A stretch of DNA of 17,027 nucleotides from an uncultured Flavihumibacter sp. (GCA_946482545.1 CAMLRX010000115.1:1-17027); one strand, 5' to 3'; shown: positions 1 through 7,789, counted from the stretch's first letter. Notes: generated by a model not told the origin, from the letters alone. Made by a program: numbers and translations.

Positions 1-2388
1 CTACGCACTACAAGTAACGCATCCCTCTTCCATCGTGCAAGTTTGCCCTGTCATCATCACTGCTGTATCATCCACCACCTGCAAAGTAGTTCCTGCGGGA
101 ATAACGGGATCCATGTTCTGACCACCCTGTTTTTCCACCGTGAACTGTACGGCTTGCGCGGCGGCTTGTGTACGCAGGTAATACATACCGGTCTTCAGTC
201 CTTTTTTCCAGGCGTAGAAGTGCATGGAGGTGAGTTTGGAAGAAGATGGCGCGTCCACGAAGAGGTTGAGCGACTGCGACTGGCAGATGAATGCCCCGCG
301 GTCGGCGGCCATATCGATGAGGTTCCTTTGTTTGATCTCCCATACCGTTTTGTAGAGTTCCTTGATGTTGGCGGGAATCTCTTCAATTTTCTGGATGGAA
401 CCGTTGGCTTTGATGATCTTGTTCTTCATATCATTGCTCCACAGGCCGAGTTCCACCAGGTCGCGGAGGAGGTGCTTGTTCACTACGATGAACTCACCGC
501 TGAGTACGCGACGGGTATAGATGTTGGAAGTGTACGGTTCGAAACATTCGTTGTTACCGAGGATCTGCGAAGTGGAAGCTGTAGGCATAGGCGCCACGAG
601 CAGCGAGTTGCGCACACCATGTTGCATTACTTCTTTGCGCAGGGTATCCCAATCCCAGCGGCCAGAGAGGGAAGACTCTTCCCACATATCGAACTGGAAG
701 ACACCTTTGGAAAGTGGGGAACCTTTGAAGGTGGAATAGGCGCCGTCTTTAATGGCCAGGTCTTTACTGGCGGTCATGGCGGCGAAGTAGATGGTTTCAA
801 AGATTTCTTTGTTGATGGCTTTTGCCGCATCGCTTTCGAATGGCTGGCGCATCAGGATGAACACGTCAGCCAGACCTTGCACACCCAATCCGATAGGACG
901 GTGGCGCAGGTTGGAGTTGCGTGCTTCTTCCACGGGGTAGTAGTTGAAGTCGATGATCTTGTTCAGGTTTTTGGTAGCCTGGTAAGTTACTTCATACAAC
1001 TTCTGGTGGTCGAACTGACCATCGGTTACAAAGCGGGGCAGCGCGAGCGAAGCGAGGTTACAAACGGCCACTTCATCGGGAGAAGTGTATTCGATGATCT
1101 CGGTGCAGAGGTTGGAACTTTTGATGGTACCCAGGTTCTGCTGGTTGCTCTTGCGGTTGGCCGCGTCTTTATAGAGGAGGTAAGGTGTACCTGTTTCAAT
1201 CTGGGCTTCGATGATGGCGAACCACAGTTCCTGCGCTTTGATCGTTTTCCGGGCCTTTCCTTCTTTTTCGTAAGTGGTGTACAGTTTTTCGAATTCTTCT
1301 CCCCATGACTCGTGCAGTCCCGGTGCTTCGTTGGGACAGAACAGGCTCCAGTCGCCATTTTCTTCCACACGTTGCATGAACAGGTCGGGCATCCAGAGGG
1401 CGTAGAACAGGTCGCGTGCGCGCATTTCTTCTTTACCGTGGTTCTTACGGAGATCGAGGAATTCGAATACATCGGCGTGCCATGGTTCGAGGTAGATGGC
1501 GAAAGCGCCTTTGCGTTTACCGCCGCCCTGGTCTACATAACGGGCTGTATCGTTGAATACGCGCAGCATGGGGATGATGCCGTTGCTGGTACCATTGGTG
1601 CCACCGATATAACTACCTGTTGCGCGGATGCCGTGGATAGCGAGACCGATACCGCCGGCGCTCTGGGAAATTTTCGCGGTCTGGCGGAGTGTATCGTAAA
1701 TACCGTCGATGCTGTCTTCCTTCATGGTGAGCAGGAAGCAGGACGACATCTGCGGCTTGGGCGTACCCGCGTTGAACAATGTTGGGGTTGCGTGTGTGAA
1801 CCAGCGCTCACTCATCAGGTTGTAGGTGATGATGGCGCTCTCGATATCATCGTGGTGAATACCGATGGACACGCGCATGAACATGTGCTGCGGACGCTCG
1901 GCGATCTTGCCGTCGAGGCGGAGCAGGTAGCTCTTTTCGAGGGTTTTGAAACCGAAATAATCGAAACCGAAATCGCGGTCGTAGATGATGGTGGAATCCA
2001 GCAGTTCGGCGTTCTTTTCTATCACCTCCATAATCTCGTCGGAGAGCAGGGGCAACAGTTTGCCGGAACGGGGATCGGTATAGTTGTAGAGTTTCCGCAT
2101 GGTTTTGGAAAAACTCTTTTCAGTGTTCTTGTGCAGGTTGCTCACCGCAATGCGACTCGCCAGCAGGGCGTAATCGGGGTGCTTGGTGGTGAGCGACGCG
2201 GCTGTTTCCGCAGCCAGGTTGTCCAGTTCGGTAGTGGTAACACCATCGTAAATGCCTTCCACCACTTTCTTCGCTACATCAATCGGGTCCACAAGGGCGC
2301 TGAGCCCGTAGGAAAGTTTCTGAATACGCGCCGTGATCTTGTCGAATTTGACGCTTTCTTTTTTACCGTTGCGTTTGATGACGAACAT
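1..2388 (-). CDS. nrdA: Ribonucleoside-diphosphate reductase, class Ia, alpha (large) subunit
   Basis: This cytoplasmic enzyme reduces ribonucleoside diphosphates to deoxyribonucleotides together with NrdB, which is encoded just upstream. The 795-residue protein is complete; its TAG stop occupies the first three bases of the window. Residues 1 to about 90 form an ATP-cone allosteric domain. The ten-stranded barrel carries the expected active-site residues: redox C217 (SSC), the N426/C428/E430 triad in SNLCTE with the thiyl-radical cysteine C428, and partner C443. Y736-Y737 in GMYYLRTQ match the radical-transfer tyrosine pair. The tail has shuttle cysteines C784, C790 and C793, resembling the tail of eukaryotic RRM1 more than the E. 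coli two-cysteine tail. The start follows a 49-nt gap after nrdB that is AT-rich and lacks a Shine-Dalgarno sequence. Family identification is secure; long plus-strand frames across this gene are shadows. Confidence 0.98.
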   Translation of the reverse strand: MFVIKRNGKKESVKFDKITARIQKLSYGLSALVDPIDVAKKVVEGIYDGVTTTELDNLAAETAASLTTKHPDYALLASRIAVSNLHKNTEKSFSKTMRKLYNYTDPRSGKLLPLLSDEIMEVIEKNAELLDSTIIYDRDFGFDYFGFKTLEKSYLLRLDGKIAERPQHMFMRVSIGIHHDDIESAIITYNLMSERWFTHATPTLFNAGTPKPQMSSCFLLTMKEDSIDGIYDTLRQTAKISQSAGGIGLAIHGIRATGSYIGGTNGTSNGIIPMLRVFNDTARYVDQGGGKRKGAFAIYLEPWHADVFEFLDLRKNHGKEEMRARDLFYALWMPDLFMQRVEENGDWSLFCPNEAPGLHESWGEEFEKLYTTYEKEGKARKTIKAQELWFAIIEAQIETGTPYLLYKDAANRKSNQQNLGTIKSSNLCTEIIEYTSPDEVAVCNLASLALPRFVTDGQFDHQKLYEVTYQATKNLNKIIDFNYYPVEEARNSNLRHRPIGLGVQGLADVFILMRQPFESDAAKAINKEIFETIYFAAMTASKDLAIKDGAYSTFKGSPLSKGVFQFDMWEESSLSGRWDWDTLRKEVMQHGVRNSLLVAPMPTASTSQILGNNECFEPYTSNIYTRRVLSGEFIVVNKHLLRDLVELGLWSNDMKNKIIKANGSIQKIEEIPANIKELYKTVWEIKQRNLIDMAADRGAFICQSQSLNLFVDAPSSSKLTSMHFYAWKKGLKTGMYYLRTQAAAQAVQFTVEKQGGQNMDPVIPAGTTLQVVDDTAVMMTGQTCTMEEGCVTCSA

Positions 2389-2437
2389 TGGAGTATATAT
2401 TTTAAAGGTTAGTAGTTGAGCAATAAAGTTGAATCAA

Positions 2438-3412
2438 TTAAAAGTCTTCGTCTAGGCTGAAAGTCTGCGCTTCTTTGGAACCCGACATCACACCGGCTTT
2501 CTGGTAATCGCCCACGCGTTTTTCGAAGAAGTTGGTTTTGCCTTGCAGGGAAATCATTTCCATGAAATCGAACGGGTTGGTGGCATTGAACATTTTGGGG
2601 TAACCCAGTTCAGAGAGCCAGCGGTCGGCCACGAACTCAATGTATTGTTGCATGAGGCGGGCGTTCATCCCAATCAGATCAACGGGAAGCGCTTCTGTAA
2701 TAAATTCTTTTTCGATCACTACGGCATCGCCGATGATCTTATATACTTCCTCCTGGGAAAGCTTGTTGCTCAGCATGCTGTACAGGAGGCAGGCGAATTC
2801 GCAGTGCATGCCTTCATCGCGGCTGATCAGTTCGTTGGAGAAAGTAAGTCCGGGCATCAGACCACGCTTCTTCATCCAGAAGATAGAGCAGAAACTGCCG
2901 GAGAAGAATATGCCTTCCACAGCGGCGAAAGCCACCAGCCTTTCAGCGAAAGAACCCTGTTCGATCCAACGGAGCGCCCACTCCGCTTTTTTCTTCACCG
3001 CAGGTACCGTGTCAATCGCATGGAACAACCGGTGTTTTTCCTGGGGATCTTTAATATAAGTATCAATCAGCAGGGCATAAGTTTCAGAATGGATATTCTC
3101 CATCATAATCTGGAAGCCATAGAAACAACGGGCTTCGGGCAGTTGCACTTCACTCATGAAGTTCACGGCCAGGTTTTCGTTCACGATACCATCGCTTGCA
3201 GCGAAAAAAGCCAGCACATGCGAGATGAAATGACGTTCGCCATCGTTCAGCGAAGCCCAGTCTTTCAGGTCGGAACTGAGGTCAATCTCTTCCGCTGTCC
3301 AGAACGAGGCTTCATGTTTCTTATACATATCCCATACCTGCGGGTAGTTGATGGGAAGAATCACAAATCTGTCTTTGTTCTCCTTCAACAGGAGTTCATC
3401 TGCTTGCGCCAT
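2438..3412 (-). CDS. nrdB: Ribonucleoside-diphosphate reductase, class Ia, beta (radical) subunit
   Basis: This is the diiron small subunit that generates and holds the tyrosyl radical used by NrdA. The 324-residue length is typical of the family. Metal ligands can be placed by motif: D74 (SDGIVNE), E105 and H108 (MENIHSE), E166 (AVEGIFF), E200 and H203 (RDEGMHCEF). The radical tyrosine is Y112 in SETY. The C-terminal FSLDEDF is the classic peptide that docks onto the large subunit. It is the first gene of a two-gene nrdB-nrdA operon; the order nrdB before nrdA is the reverse of E. coli. The gene diverges from ferritin, and its likely control region lies in 3413-3720. No strong ribosome binding site precedes the ATG. 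Confidence 0.98.
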   Translation of the reverse strand: MAQADELLLKENKDRFVILPINYPQVWDMYKKHEASFWTAEEIDLSSDLKDWASLNDGERHFISHVLAFFAASDGIVNENLAVNFMSEVQLPEARCFYGFQIMMENIHSETYALLIDTYIKDPQEKHRLFHAIDTVPAVKKKAEWALRWIEQGSFAERLVAFAAVEGIFFSGSFCSIFWMKKRGLMPGLTFSNELISRDEGMHCEFACLLYSMLSNKLSQEEVYKIIGDAVVIEKEFITEALPVDLIGMNARLMQQYIEFVADRWLSELGYPKMFNATNPFDFMEMISLQGKTNFFEKRVGDYQKAGVMSGSKEAQTFSLDEDF

Positions 3413-3639
3413 GGTATCAATTTTTTATAGTGAACCTTATAAGGACGTTTTTAGCCGCTGCCTCGGCTCCGCATCTACTTCGGGAGGCATCGGTTTCTAT
3501 ACGAACCTTTGTTAAGGGATTAATTCGATCCTGATTTCAACATGTATTTACGGAGCCGGGGCTTTGAAAATAACCCGGTATTCCGGCCCGGATGAGTTCC
3601 CGGAAACCGTACCGTAACGGATATTGGAGATCGTGTATG

Positions 3640-3674
3640 CAATAGTACAAACCAAATGAACTGATTCCTACAAA
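3640..3674 (-). promoter_or_regulatory. Tentative Bacteroidota-type promoter for nrdBA
   Basis: Read on the minus strand, TACTATTG (3647-3640) matches the Bacteroidota -7 consensus TAnnTTTG at all but one fixed position. A TTTG (3674-3671) lies 23 nt upstream, slightly longer than the usual 19-21 nt spacing. If used, the nrdB leader would be roughly 220 nt. The DnaA-like boxes lie immediately upstream of the TTTG. The match is imperfect and could be chance in this AT-rich stretch. Confidence 0.25.
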
Positions 3675-3677
3675 AGA

Positions 3678-3710
3678 CTATCCACAGGTGTGCATAACAA
3701 ATGTGGGTAT
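3678..3710 (-). promoter_or_regulatory. Cluster of three DnaA-box-like 9-mers upstream of nrdB
   Basis: Within 33 bp there are three sequences resembling the DnaA box TTATNCACA. CTATCCACA at 3678-3686 (plus strand) has one mismatch. TTATGCACA on the minus strand at 3697-3689 is a perfect match. ATACCCACA on the minus strand at 3710-3702 has two mismatches. DnaA binding upstream of nrdAB is an established mode of cell-cycle control in E. coli; transferring that role here is inference from position and sequence. The outer copies also form an imperfect inverted repeat, so a dimeric regulator is an alternative. Confidence 0.45.
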
Positions 3711-3871
3711 TTTTTGAAGGCCAATAGGGCCGTGCATTTGCAATTTTCAATACGTTTTTAATTATTTTTTTTGACTTTTTTTGAACAAAAGGAAGAATTA
3801 ATAAAAAGTTTAATCCAATGAATTGTTATAATATTTACTACTGTCAGAAACGATTCAAAATCACTTGATTA

Positions 3872-3899
3872 TTAGGCTAAAAAACCTAAATTAGCCTAA
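3872..3899 (+). promoter_or_regulatory. TTAGG/CCTAA operator-like inverted repeat upstream of ferritin
   Basis: TTAGGCTAA (3872-3880) and TTAGCCTAA (3891-3899) are perfect reverse complements separated by 10 nt, ending 10 nt before the ferritin ATG. The spacer holds a further CCTAA (3885-3889), exactly one helical turn from the CCTAA at 3895-3899. TTAGG/CCTAA half-sites are those recognised by DtxR/IdeR-type iron regulators, whose consensus places them 9 nt apart; here the closest pair is 8 nt apart, so the match is partial. Given the ferritin gene, an iron-responsive operator is a reasonable inference. A 5'-UTR stem-loop is an alternative reading. Confidence 0.45.
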
Positions 3900-3909
3900 A
3901 ACGAATCTT

Positions 3910-4410
3910 ATGTTATCAAAAGCAATAGCAGAAGCCCTCAACAAACAGGTACAGATGGAAGCCGAAAGTTCCCAGGCCTACCTGGCCATGGCTTCCTGGG
4001 CCGATATTCAACCCGGTTTAGATGGTGTGGCCGGCTTCTTCTTTCAACAGGCAGACGAAGAAAGAATGCACATGCTGAAACTGATGAAGTTCATCAATGA
4101 ACGTGGCGGCTTTGCCGTAGTTCCGGCACTGGAGCAGCCTATCCTCACCTATCAGTCGCTGATCCGGGTGTTCCAGGAATTCCTGAAACATGAAGTGGCG
4201 GTGAGTGAAAGCATCAACGAACTGGTGCATTTATCGCTTGCCGAAAAAGATTACGCGACCCACAACTTCCTGCAGTGGTATGTAACGGAGCAGATGGAAG
4301 AAGAAAATACCGCGCGTATTCTGAACGATAAGCTGGAACTGATTGGCGAAGACAAGAGTGGTCTGTATTTGTTCGACAGAGATATTCTGGCATATAGAGG
4401 GAAGAAATAA
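3910..4410 (+). CDS. Non-haem ferritin (FtnA-like)
   Basis: This is a cytoplasmic iron-storage protein whose 24-mer shell oxidises Fe(II) and stores it as a ferric mineral. The 166-residue length is normal for bacterial ferritin. The ferroxidase residues are visible and near E. coli FtnA numbering: E17 and Y24 in the first helix, E51 and H54 in ADEERMH, E94, and E126, Q127 and E130 in YVTEQMEEE. The segment NFLQWYVTEQ is strongly ferritin-like, and there is no haem-binding bacterioferritin methionine pattern I can assign. The ATG at 3910 has no clear Shine-Dalgarno sequence. It is the only plus-strand gene, diverging from nrdB and converging on the ferredoxin gene. The TTAGG/CCTAA repeats just upstream suggest iron-dependent control. 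Confidence 0.96.
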   Translation: MLSKAIAEALNKQVQMEAESSQAYLAMASWADIQPGLDGVAGFFFQQADEERMHMLKLMKFINERGGFAVVPALEQPILTYQSLIRVFQEFLKHEVAVSESINELVHLSLAEKDYATHNFLQWYVTEQMEEENTARILNDKLELIGEDKSGLYLFDRDILAYRGKK

Positions 4411-4426
4411 CCCGATTTTTAATGCT

Positions 4427-4545
4427 GAATTTTGAATGATGGATTTTGGATTGGGGCGCTAACAATGTAAACGCCTTGCGGTAATTCAAAAAAAATGGAA
4501 CTCCCAAAATGCGGAGCTCCATTCAAAATTTATCATTCAAAATTC
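4427..4545. repeat. 14-bp perfect inverted repeat enclosing the convergent gap
   Basis: GAATTTTGAATGAT at 4427-4440 is the exact reverse complement of ATCATTCAAAATTC at 4532-4545. The arms bracket 91 bp between the ferritin and ferredoxin stop codons, including the terminator hairpin at 4495-4522. It may be a bidirectional termination structure or a small repetitive extragenic element; copies elsewhere cannot be assessed from this window. Confidence 0.6.
4488..4522 (-). terminator. Rho-independent terminator of the reductase-ferredoxin operon
   Basis: On the minus strand, ATGGAGCTCC (4522-4513) pairs with GGAGTTCCAT (4504-4495) in a 10-bp stem with one G-U wobble and an 8-nt loop. It is followed at once by about eight T residues (plus-strand A-run 4488-4495). 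It lies about 30 nt after the ferredoxin stop. On the plus strand the wobble becomes an A-C mismatch and no T-run follows, so it should work mainly for the minus-strand operon. Confidence 0.85.
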
Positions 4546-4552
4546 AAAATCT

Positions 4553-4882
4553 CTACACTTCTTCTTCCTCTGCGAGCAACTTAAAGTACGCGCCTTCCAT
4601 GGCGGGATCCAGTTTCAACTGGCAGGCCAGTCGGCTGTCGTCATCTGCATCGGGAAGCGTATCCAGCATATCCATTTCGGCGTCTCCTTTTTCGGGGAGG
4701 TTTTCCAATCCGTGCACCACCTGTACATGACAGGTACCACACATGGCCATTCCGCCGCAGGCGGCCACGATGGCGTATTCTGAAGCTTTAAGGAACTCCA
4801 TAAGGTTCAGCCCCATGTCGGTGGGCGCTTCCAGTGTTTGTACGTCGCCTTCCCTGTCTTCTACTGTGATCGTGATGTTCAT
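4553..4882 (-). CDS. 2Fe-2S ferredoxin, adrenodoxin type
   Basis: This is a small acidic cytoplasmic electron carrier of 109 residues. The four cluster ligands are C42, C48, C51 and C87, with the C-x5-C-x2-C pattern (CGGMAMCGTC) and a distal cysteine in LACQ that define the adrenodoxin/vertebrate-type beta-grasp ferredoxins. The acidic stretch at 67-82 (GDAEMDMLDTLPDADDD) corresponds to the partner-recognition helix of that family. The gene begins one base after the stop of the upstream reductase, so the two are surely co-transcribed and probably form an NADPH-reductase-ferredoxin couple. The final electron acceptor is not encoded nearby. A terminator follows the gene. Confidence 0.95.
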   Translation of the reverse strand: MNITITVEDREGDVQTLEAPTDMGLNLMEFLKASEYAIVAACGGMAMCGTCHVQVVHGLENLPEKGDAEMDMLDTLPDADDDSRLACQLKLDPAMEGAYFKLLAEEEEV

Positions 4883-4883
4883 G

Positions 4884-5888
4884 TTAAAAAGCGTTCACCC
4901 CGTTTACTGTGGTGTATTTGAAACTGAGCCGCTGATCCGGATACACATATTTAAAGGCACTTTGCGCCATCAGCGCAGCTTCGTGGAAACCACAAAGGAT
5001 GAGCTTCAGTTTGCCCGGATATGTATTGATATCCCCAATGGCGAAGATACCTTCCACATTGGTAGAATAATCAAAAGTATTCACCGTAATAGCTGATTTT
5101 TCTACATTCAGTCCCCAGTTCGCGATCGGACCCAGTTTGGGACTCAATCCAAATAAGGGGATGAAGTAATCGGCCTGGATGGTGTTCACGTTTTTAGCGT
5201 CGTCCTGCACCAGTACGGCGTTCAGCTTACCATTTCCTTCAATCTTCACCACGTTGGCCTTCAGTACCAGGTTGATGCGTCCTTCTTTGGCCAGTTCGAA
5301 CACTTTTTCAGCGGAATCAGGCGCGCCACGGAAAGTTTCGCCCCTGTGCACAAGCGTCACAGACGCGGCCACATCAGCGAGGTAGTTGGTCCAGTCGAGG
5401 GCAGAATCTCCACCACCGGCCAGCACAATGTTTTTGTTCCTGAACACTTCGGGATCTTTCACCATGTAAGCCACGCCTTTTCCTTCAAACTCTTCCAGTT
5501 GTTCAACGGCCGGTTTACGGGGTTCAAAGCAACCCAATCCGGCAGCGATCACGATCACTTTACAGTGAACGGAAGTTTTGTCGGAAGTGGTTACTATAAA
5601 AGAACCATCCTCCTGTTTTACCACTTCTTCCACTCTTTCACCGAGGGTGAAAGTGGGGGCGAAAGGTTCAATCTGCTTCATCAGGTTGTCCACCAACTCC
5701 TGGGCGAGTACGCCGGGAGAACCGGGGATATCGTAGATGGGCTTATGGGGATAAATCTCTGAAAGTTGTCCACCTACCTGGGGCAGGGCATCCATCACAT
5801 GGCAGCGCATTTTCAGCAGGCCGGCCTCAAACACAGCGAACAGGCCCACCGGACCCGCTCCTATTATGCAAATATCTGTCTGTATCAT
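4884..5888 (-). CDS. Ferredoxin-NADP+ reductase, thioredoxin-reductase-like (FNR2) flavoprotein
   Basis: This 334-residue cytoplasmic FAD enzyme should pass electrons from NADPH to the ferredoxin encoded immediately downstream. The FAD dinucleotide fold is seen at 8-15 (IGAGPVG) and the NAD(P) fold at 158-166 (GGGDSALDW). HR at 181-182 in LVHRGETFRG is suited to the NADPH 2'-phosphate. The FAD-closing motif GIFAIGDINTYPGK lies at 280-293 and is followed by the helix FHEAALMAQ. There is no CxxC redox pair where thioredoxin reductases have one, which separates it from TrxR and fits the YumC-like FNR group. It is the first gene of the two-gene operon. The start follows a short AACCTGAAGAA leader. 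Confidence 0.93.
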   Translation of the reverse strand: MIQTDICIIGAGPVGLFAVFEAGLLKMRCHVMDALPQVGGQLSEIYPHKPIYDIPGSPGVLAQELVDNLMKQIEPFAPTFTLGERVEEVVKQEDGSFIVTTSDKTSVHCKVIVIAAGLGCFEPRKPAVEQLEEFEGKGVAYMVKDPEVFRNKNIVLAGGGDSALDWTNYLADVAASVTLVHRGETFRGAPDSAEKVFELAKEGRINLVLKANVVKIEGNGKLNAVLVQDDAKNVNTIQADYFIPLFGLSPKLGPIANWGLNVEKSAITVNTFDYSTNVEGIFAIGDINTYPGKLKLILCGFHEAALMAQSAFKYVYPDQRLSFKYTTVNGVNAF

Positions 5889-6044
5889 TTCTTCAGGTTA
5901 AAACATGTGCGGGCGCGTGAACACCCAAATTCGTTAAAAACGGCAGCAATTAAACAGATAATCAATCCCTTATGTTCAAAAGAGGGGAAGAATACCTCGC
6001 TTTAGACCAACATCTTTTCACGAAAGGAACGGTATAAAGTGCCG

Positions 6045-6052
6045 CAAAATTA
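6045..6052 (-). promoter_or_regulatory. Candidate -7 element for the reductase-ferredoxin operon
   Basis: TAATTTTG on the minus strand is an exact match to the Bacteroidota -7 consensus TAnnTTTG and lies about 150 nt before the reductase ATG. I find no clear TTTG at the expected upstream spacing, so support is limited. The surrounding gap 5889-6132 shows no gene, and no clear terminator for the fucosidase upstream of it. Confidence 0.3.
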
Positions 6053-6132
6053 CTTTAGTTTCCCCGAAGTTGTTTACGATAAAAGGAATTTTACCCGCCT
6101 GTGAAGATCACCATCGCTGAAATGACCTGAAA

Positions 6133-7659
6133 TCAGGGCAATGCAGCCGATTTATACAGCCCGAAACTGGCCAGAAAAAAACCTTTCCGCGACGAAAGTA
6201 TGCGCAACCTGACCTTGTTGGCACTTATTTCCGGGAAACGGAGCAGCCGTTTGTACCCCACCGTGGTGCCCGCCGTGATTTTTTTCCAGTCGCCATTTTC
6301 TTCATATTCCAGCACAAATTGCTCAATGCGCTGGCCGCGGGTGATCTGTTCCTGCAGCAGTAGTACATTAAAAGTCGTAGCCTGGGGAAGCGTCAGTTCA
6401 AGCGTCCCCGTTGTATCTCCCGGAGCGGGGCGCCAACTGGTATGCTCCTTTTTATCGAGAACATTTTTAGCGCCTTTCCCGGAGGAAGGAGCCGGTTTCG
6501 CCCCGGCTGCCAGGTTGTTGCTGAAGGTTTTTTGAATGATGGTGTTCCAGTCGCTGAGGTTTTTCACATCATTTTCGTGCAATAAACCCCGTTTATCCGG
6601 GGGGATATTCAACAGGAGCACCCCGTTTTTTCCCACCGAATGGTAGTAGATGTCTTCCAGTTTTTCTGGTGTTTTCACCTGTTTGTCTTCCTTTTCATGG
6701 TAGAACCACCCAGGTCTTATAGATACATCGGTTTCCGCGGGGTACCATACCAGTCCTTTCGCCTTAACGATTTTATCGCGGCTGCCAAGGTCGTCGCCCA
6801 TCATGTCGCCGGTAGGTTTAAACGCCAGCCCCTGCTGCGAGTTCGCGGCGATGGATTCCTGGCTGAGGTTGTTCGCGGGCACTACGCTCCATTCCGTATC
6901 ACGGCCATACCCGGTTTCCGTTCCTACCCAACGCACATCGGGCCCCATAATGGCAATCACCGCTTCGGGCTGCAGTTTACGGATCAGCTTGTACCAGCGT
7001 TCAAAATCGTAGACCTGCTTTTTACCGTTCGGTCCTTCGCCATTGGCGCCATCGAACCATACTTCGTCCACCTTTCCGTAGCGGGTGAGCAGTTCCGTGA
7101 GTTGTTCCACGAAGAAGTCGTTGTAAGCGGGGGAGCCATACACTTTGGCATTGCGGTCCCAGGGCGAAAGGTAAACACCGAACCCAATCTTTTCTTTTTT
7201 ACAGGCCTCGGCCACTTCTTTCACCACATCACCGGCACCGTTTTTCCACGGACTGCTTTTTACGGAATGCGCGGTAGTAGCTGTGGGCCATAAACAGAAA
7301 CCATCGTGGTGTTTTGCCGTAATAATCACTTGTTTTATCCCCGCTGCCTTGGCGGCTTTCACCCACTGGTGCGCATCCAGTTGCGTTGGGTTGAAAATAC
7401 GCGGGTCTTCCTTCCCATCTCCCCACTCCCTTCCGGTGAAGGTATTCACCCCAAAATGAAAGAATGCGGTAAGTTCCAGGCGCTGCCACCGCAGCTGCCG
7501 TGGTGATGGCGTAACAGCAACAGCTTTATCAATGATTTCTGCTTCCGTATCGCCTGGAGCGATTAATACATAGTTGTTCCCCGTGTTTTTCTGCTGTGCG
7601 TTCCCCGTTAAAAAACCGGTGATGGCAATACCTGCCGCAAGCAATAGTTTTCTTTTCAT
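6133..7659 (-). CDS. Secreted alpha-L-fucosidase, GH29 (B-like), with C-terminal discoidin-type domain
   Basis: This retaining exo-enzyme should release terminal L-fucose, probably from 1,3- or 1,4-linkages if it belongs to subfamily B. I place the start at the second ATG of a pair (7659), giving 508 residues. AAGGA lies 5 nt upstream and the protein then opens with a signal peptide, MKRKLLLAAGIAITGFLTGNA, cut before Q22. An upstream in-frame ATG would add a 40-residue unlikely prefix. Family motifs include FFHFGVNTFTGREWG (66-80), AKHHDGF (115-121), YLSPWDRN and the nucleophile D203 in VWFDGANG. E248 in WVGTETG is a candidate acid/base from its spacing. Residues about 385-505 form an F5/8 C-like beta-sandwich that may bind carbohydrate. 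It is the last gene of the glycan block; no lipobox, so periplasmic or secreted. Confidence 0.92.
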   Translation of the reverse strand: MKRKLLLAAGIAITGFLTGNAQQKNTGNNYVLIAPGDTEAEIIDKAVAVTPSPRQLRWQRLELTAFFHFGVNTFTGREWGDGKEDPRIFNPTQLDAHQWVKAAKAAGIKQVIITAKHHDGFCLWPTATTAHSVKSSPWKNGAGDVVKEVAEACKKEKIGFGVYLSPWDRNAKVYGSPAYNDFFVEQLTELLTRYGKVDEVWFDGANGEGPNGKKQVYDFERWYKLIRKLQPEAVIAIMGPDVRWVGTETGYGRDTEWSVVPANNLSQESIAANSQQGLAFKPTGDMMGDDLGSRDKIVKAKGLVWYPAETDVSIRPGWFYHEKEDKQVKTPEKLEDIYYHSVGKNGVLLLNIPPDKRGLLHENDVKNLSDWNTIIQKTFSNNLAAGAKPAPSSGKGAKNVLDKKEHTSWRPAPGDTTGTLELTLPQATTFNVLLLQEQITRGQRIEQFVLEYEENGDWKKITAGTTVGYKRLLRFPEISANKVRLRILSSRKGFFLASFGLYKSAALP

Positions 7660-7664
7660 CATCT

Positions 7665-7670
7665 TCCTTA
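7665..7670 (-). promoter_or_regulatory. Shine-Dalgarno sequence deciding the GH29 start
   Basis: TAAGGA on the minus strand lies 5 nt before the ATG at 7659. Most genes in this window lack a recognisable ribosome binding site, so this one helps choose the short, signal-peptide-bearing start over the ATG at 7779. Confidence 0.6.
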
Positions 7671-7676
7671 TAAAGG

Positions 7677-7710
7677 CATCCGCCCCTACGCCTATTCGTG
7701 GGAGCGGATG
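7677..7710 (-). other. Strong stem-loop in the GH92-GH29 intercistronic gap
   Basis: Positions 7677-7690 and 7697-7710 can pair as a 14-bp stem with a 6-nt loop (AATAGG in the transcript). In the minus-strand RNA there is one U-G wobble and one C-A mismatch. It sits about 6 nt upstream of the Shine-Dalgarno sequence of the fucosidase gene and has no T-run after it, so it does not look like a standard terminator. It may protect the mRNA end after processing, or influence translation of the downstream gene; function is unknown. Confidence 0.6.
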
Positions 7711-7789
7711 TAAGTTAATTTTTAATGAAAAAGCCTGTTCGCCGCACATGCGCAATATAGTAAGGGAAATACACCACATCAGTATTCGC

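Larger units (their letters stand above)
3413..3909. other. Divergent intergenic region between nrdB and ferritin (497 bp)
   Basis: I see no convincing gene here; a 76-codon minus-strand frame at 3520-3750 has no recognisable motif and low-complexity flanks. The nrd-proximal half (3413-3650) is GC-richer and would be a long nrdB leader. It contains a perfect 10-bp palindrome, CCTTATAAGG, at 3435-3444 and a small hairpin (AGCCG/CGGCT) near 3452-3467. The middle carries the DnaA-box-like cluster at 3678-3710. The ferritin-proximal part (about 3740-3909) is very AT-rich with T-runs and A-runs, and ends in the TTAGG/CCTAA repeats. A TATAAT hexamer at 3827-3832 could serve ferritin, but I could not pair it with an upstream element. 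No cobalamin riboswitch B12 box was seen upstream of nrdB. Confidence 0.7.

Noticed and set aside
43..2412. Two long plus-strand frames (421 and 366 codons) opposite nrdA
   Set aside because: They lie entirely antisense to a full-length, motif-complete nrdA and have no recognisable domain; codon bias of the real gene explains their openness.
2543..3430. 295-codon plus-strand frame opposite nrdB
   Set aside because: It is antisense to a complete nrdB with all metal ligands and its translation shows no family motif.
3413..3650. Cobalamin riboswitch or NrdR box in the nrdB leader
   Set aside because: No B12-box-like sequence or ACACTATAT-type paired NrdR boxes were found; the CCTTATAAGG palindrome does not fit NrdR.
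3520..3750. 76-codon minus-strand frame between nrdB and ferritin
   Set aside because: It has no motif or start signal and overlaps the candidate DnaA boxes and promoter; it is more likely regulatory DNA.
7660..7779. N-terminal 40-residue extension of the terminal GH29 fucosidase
   Set aside because: It would bury a good signal peptide and ignore the Shine-Dalgarno sequence at 7665-7670; it is better read as an intercistronic gap with a hairpin.
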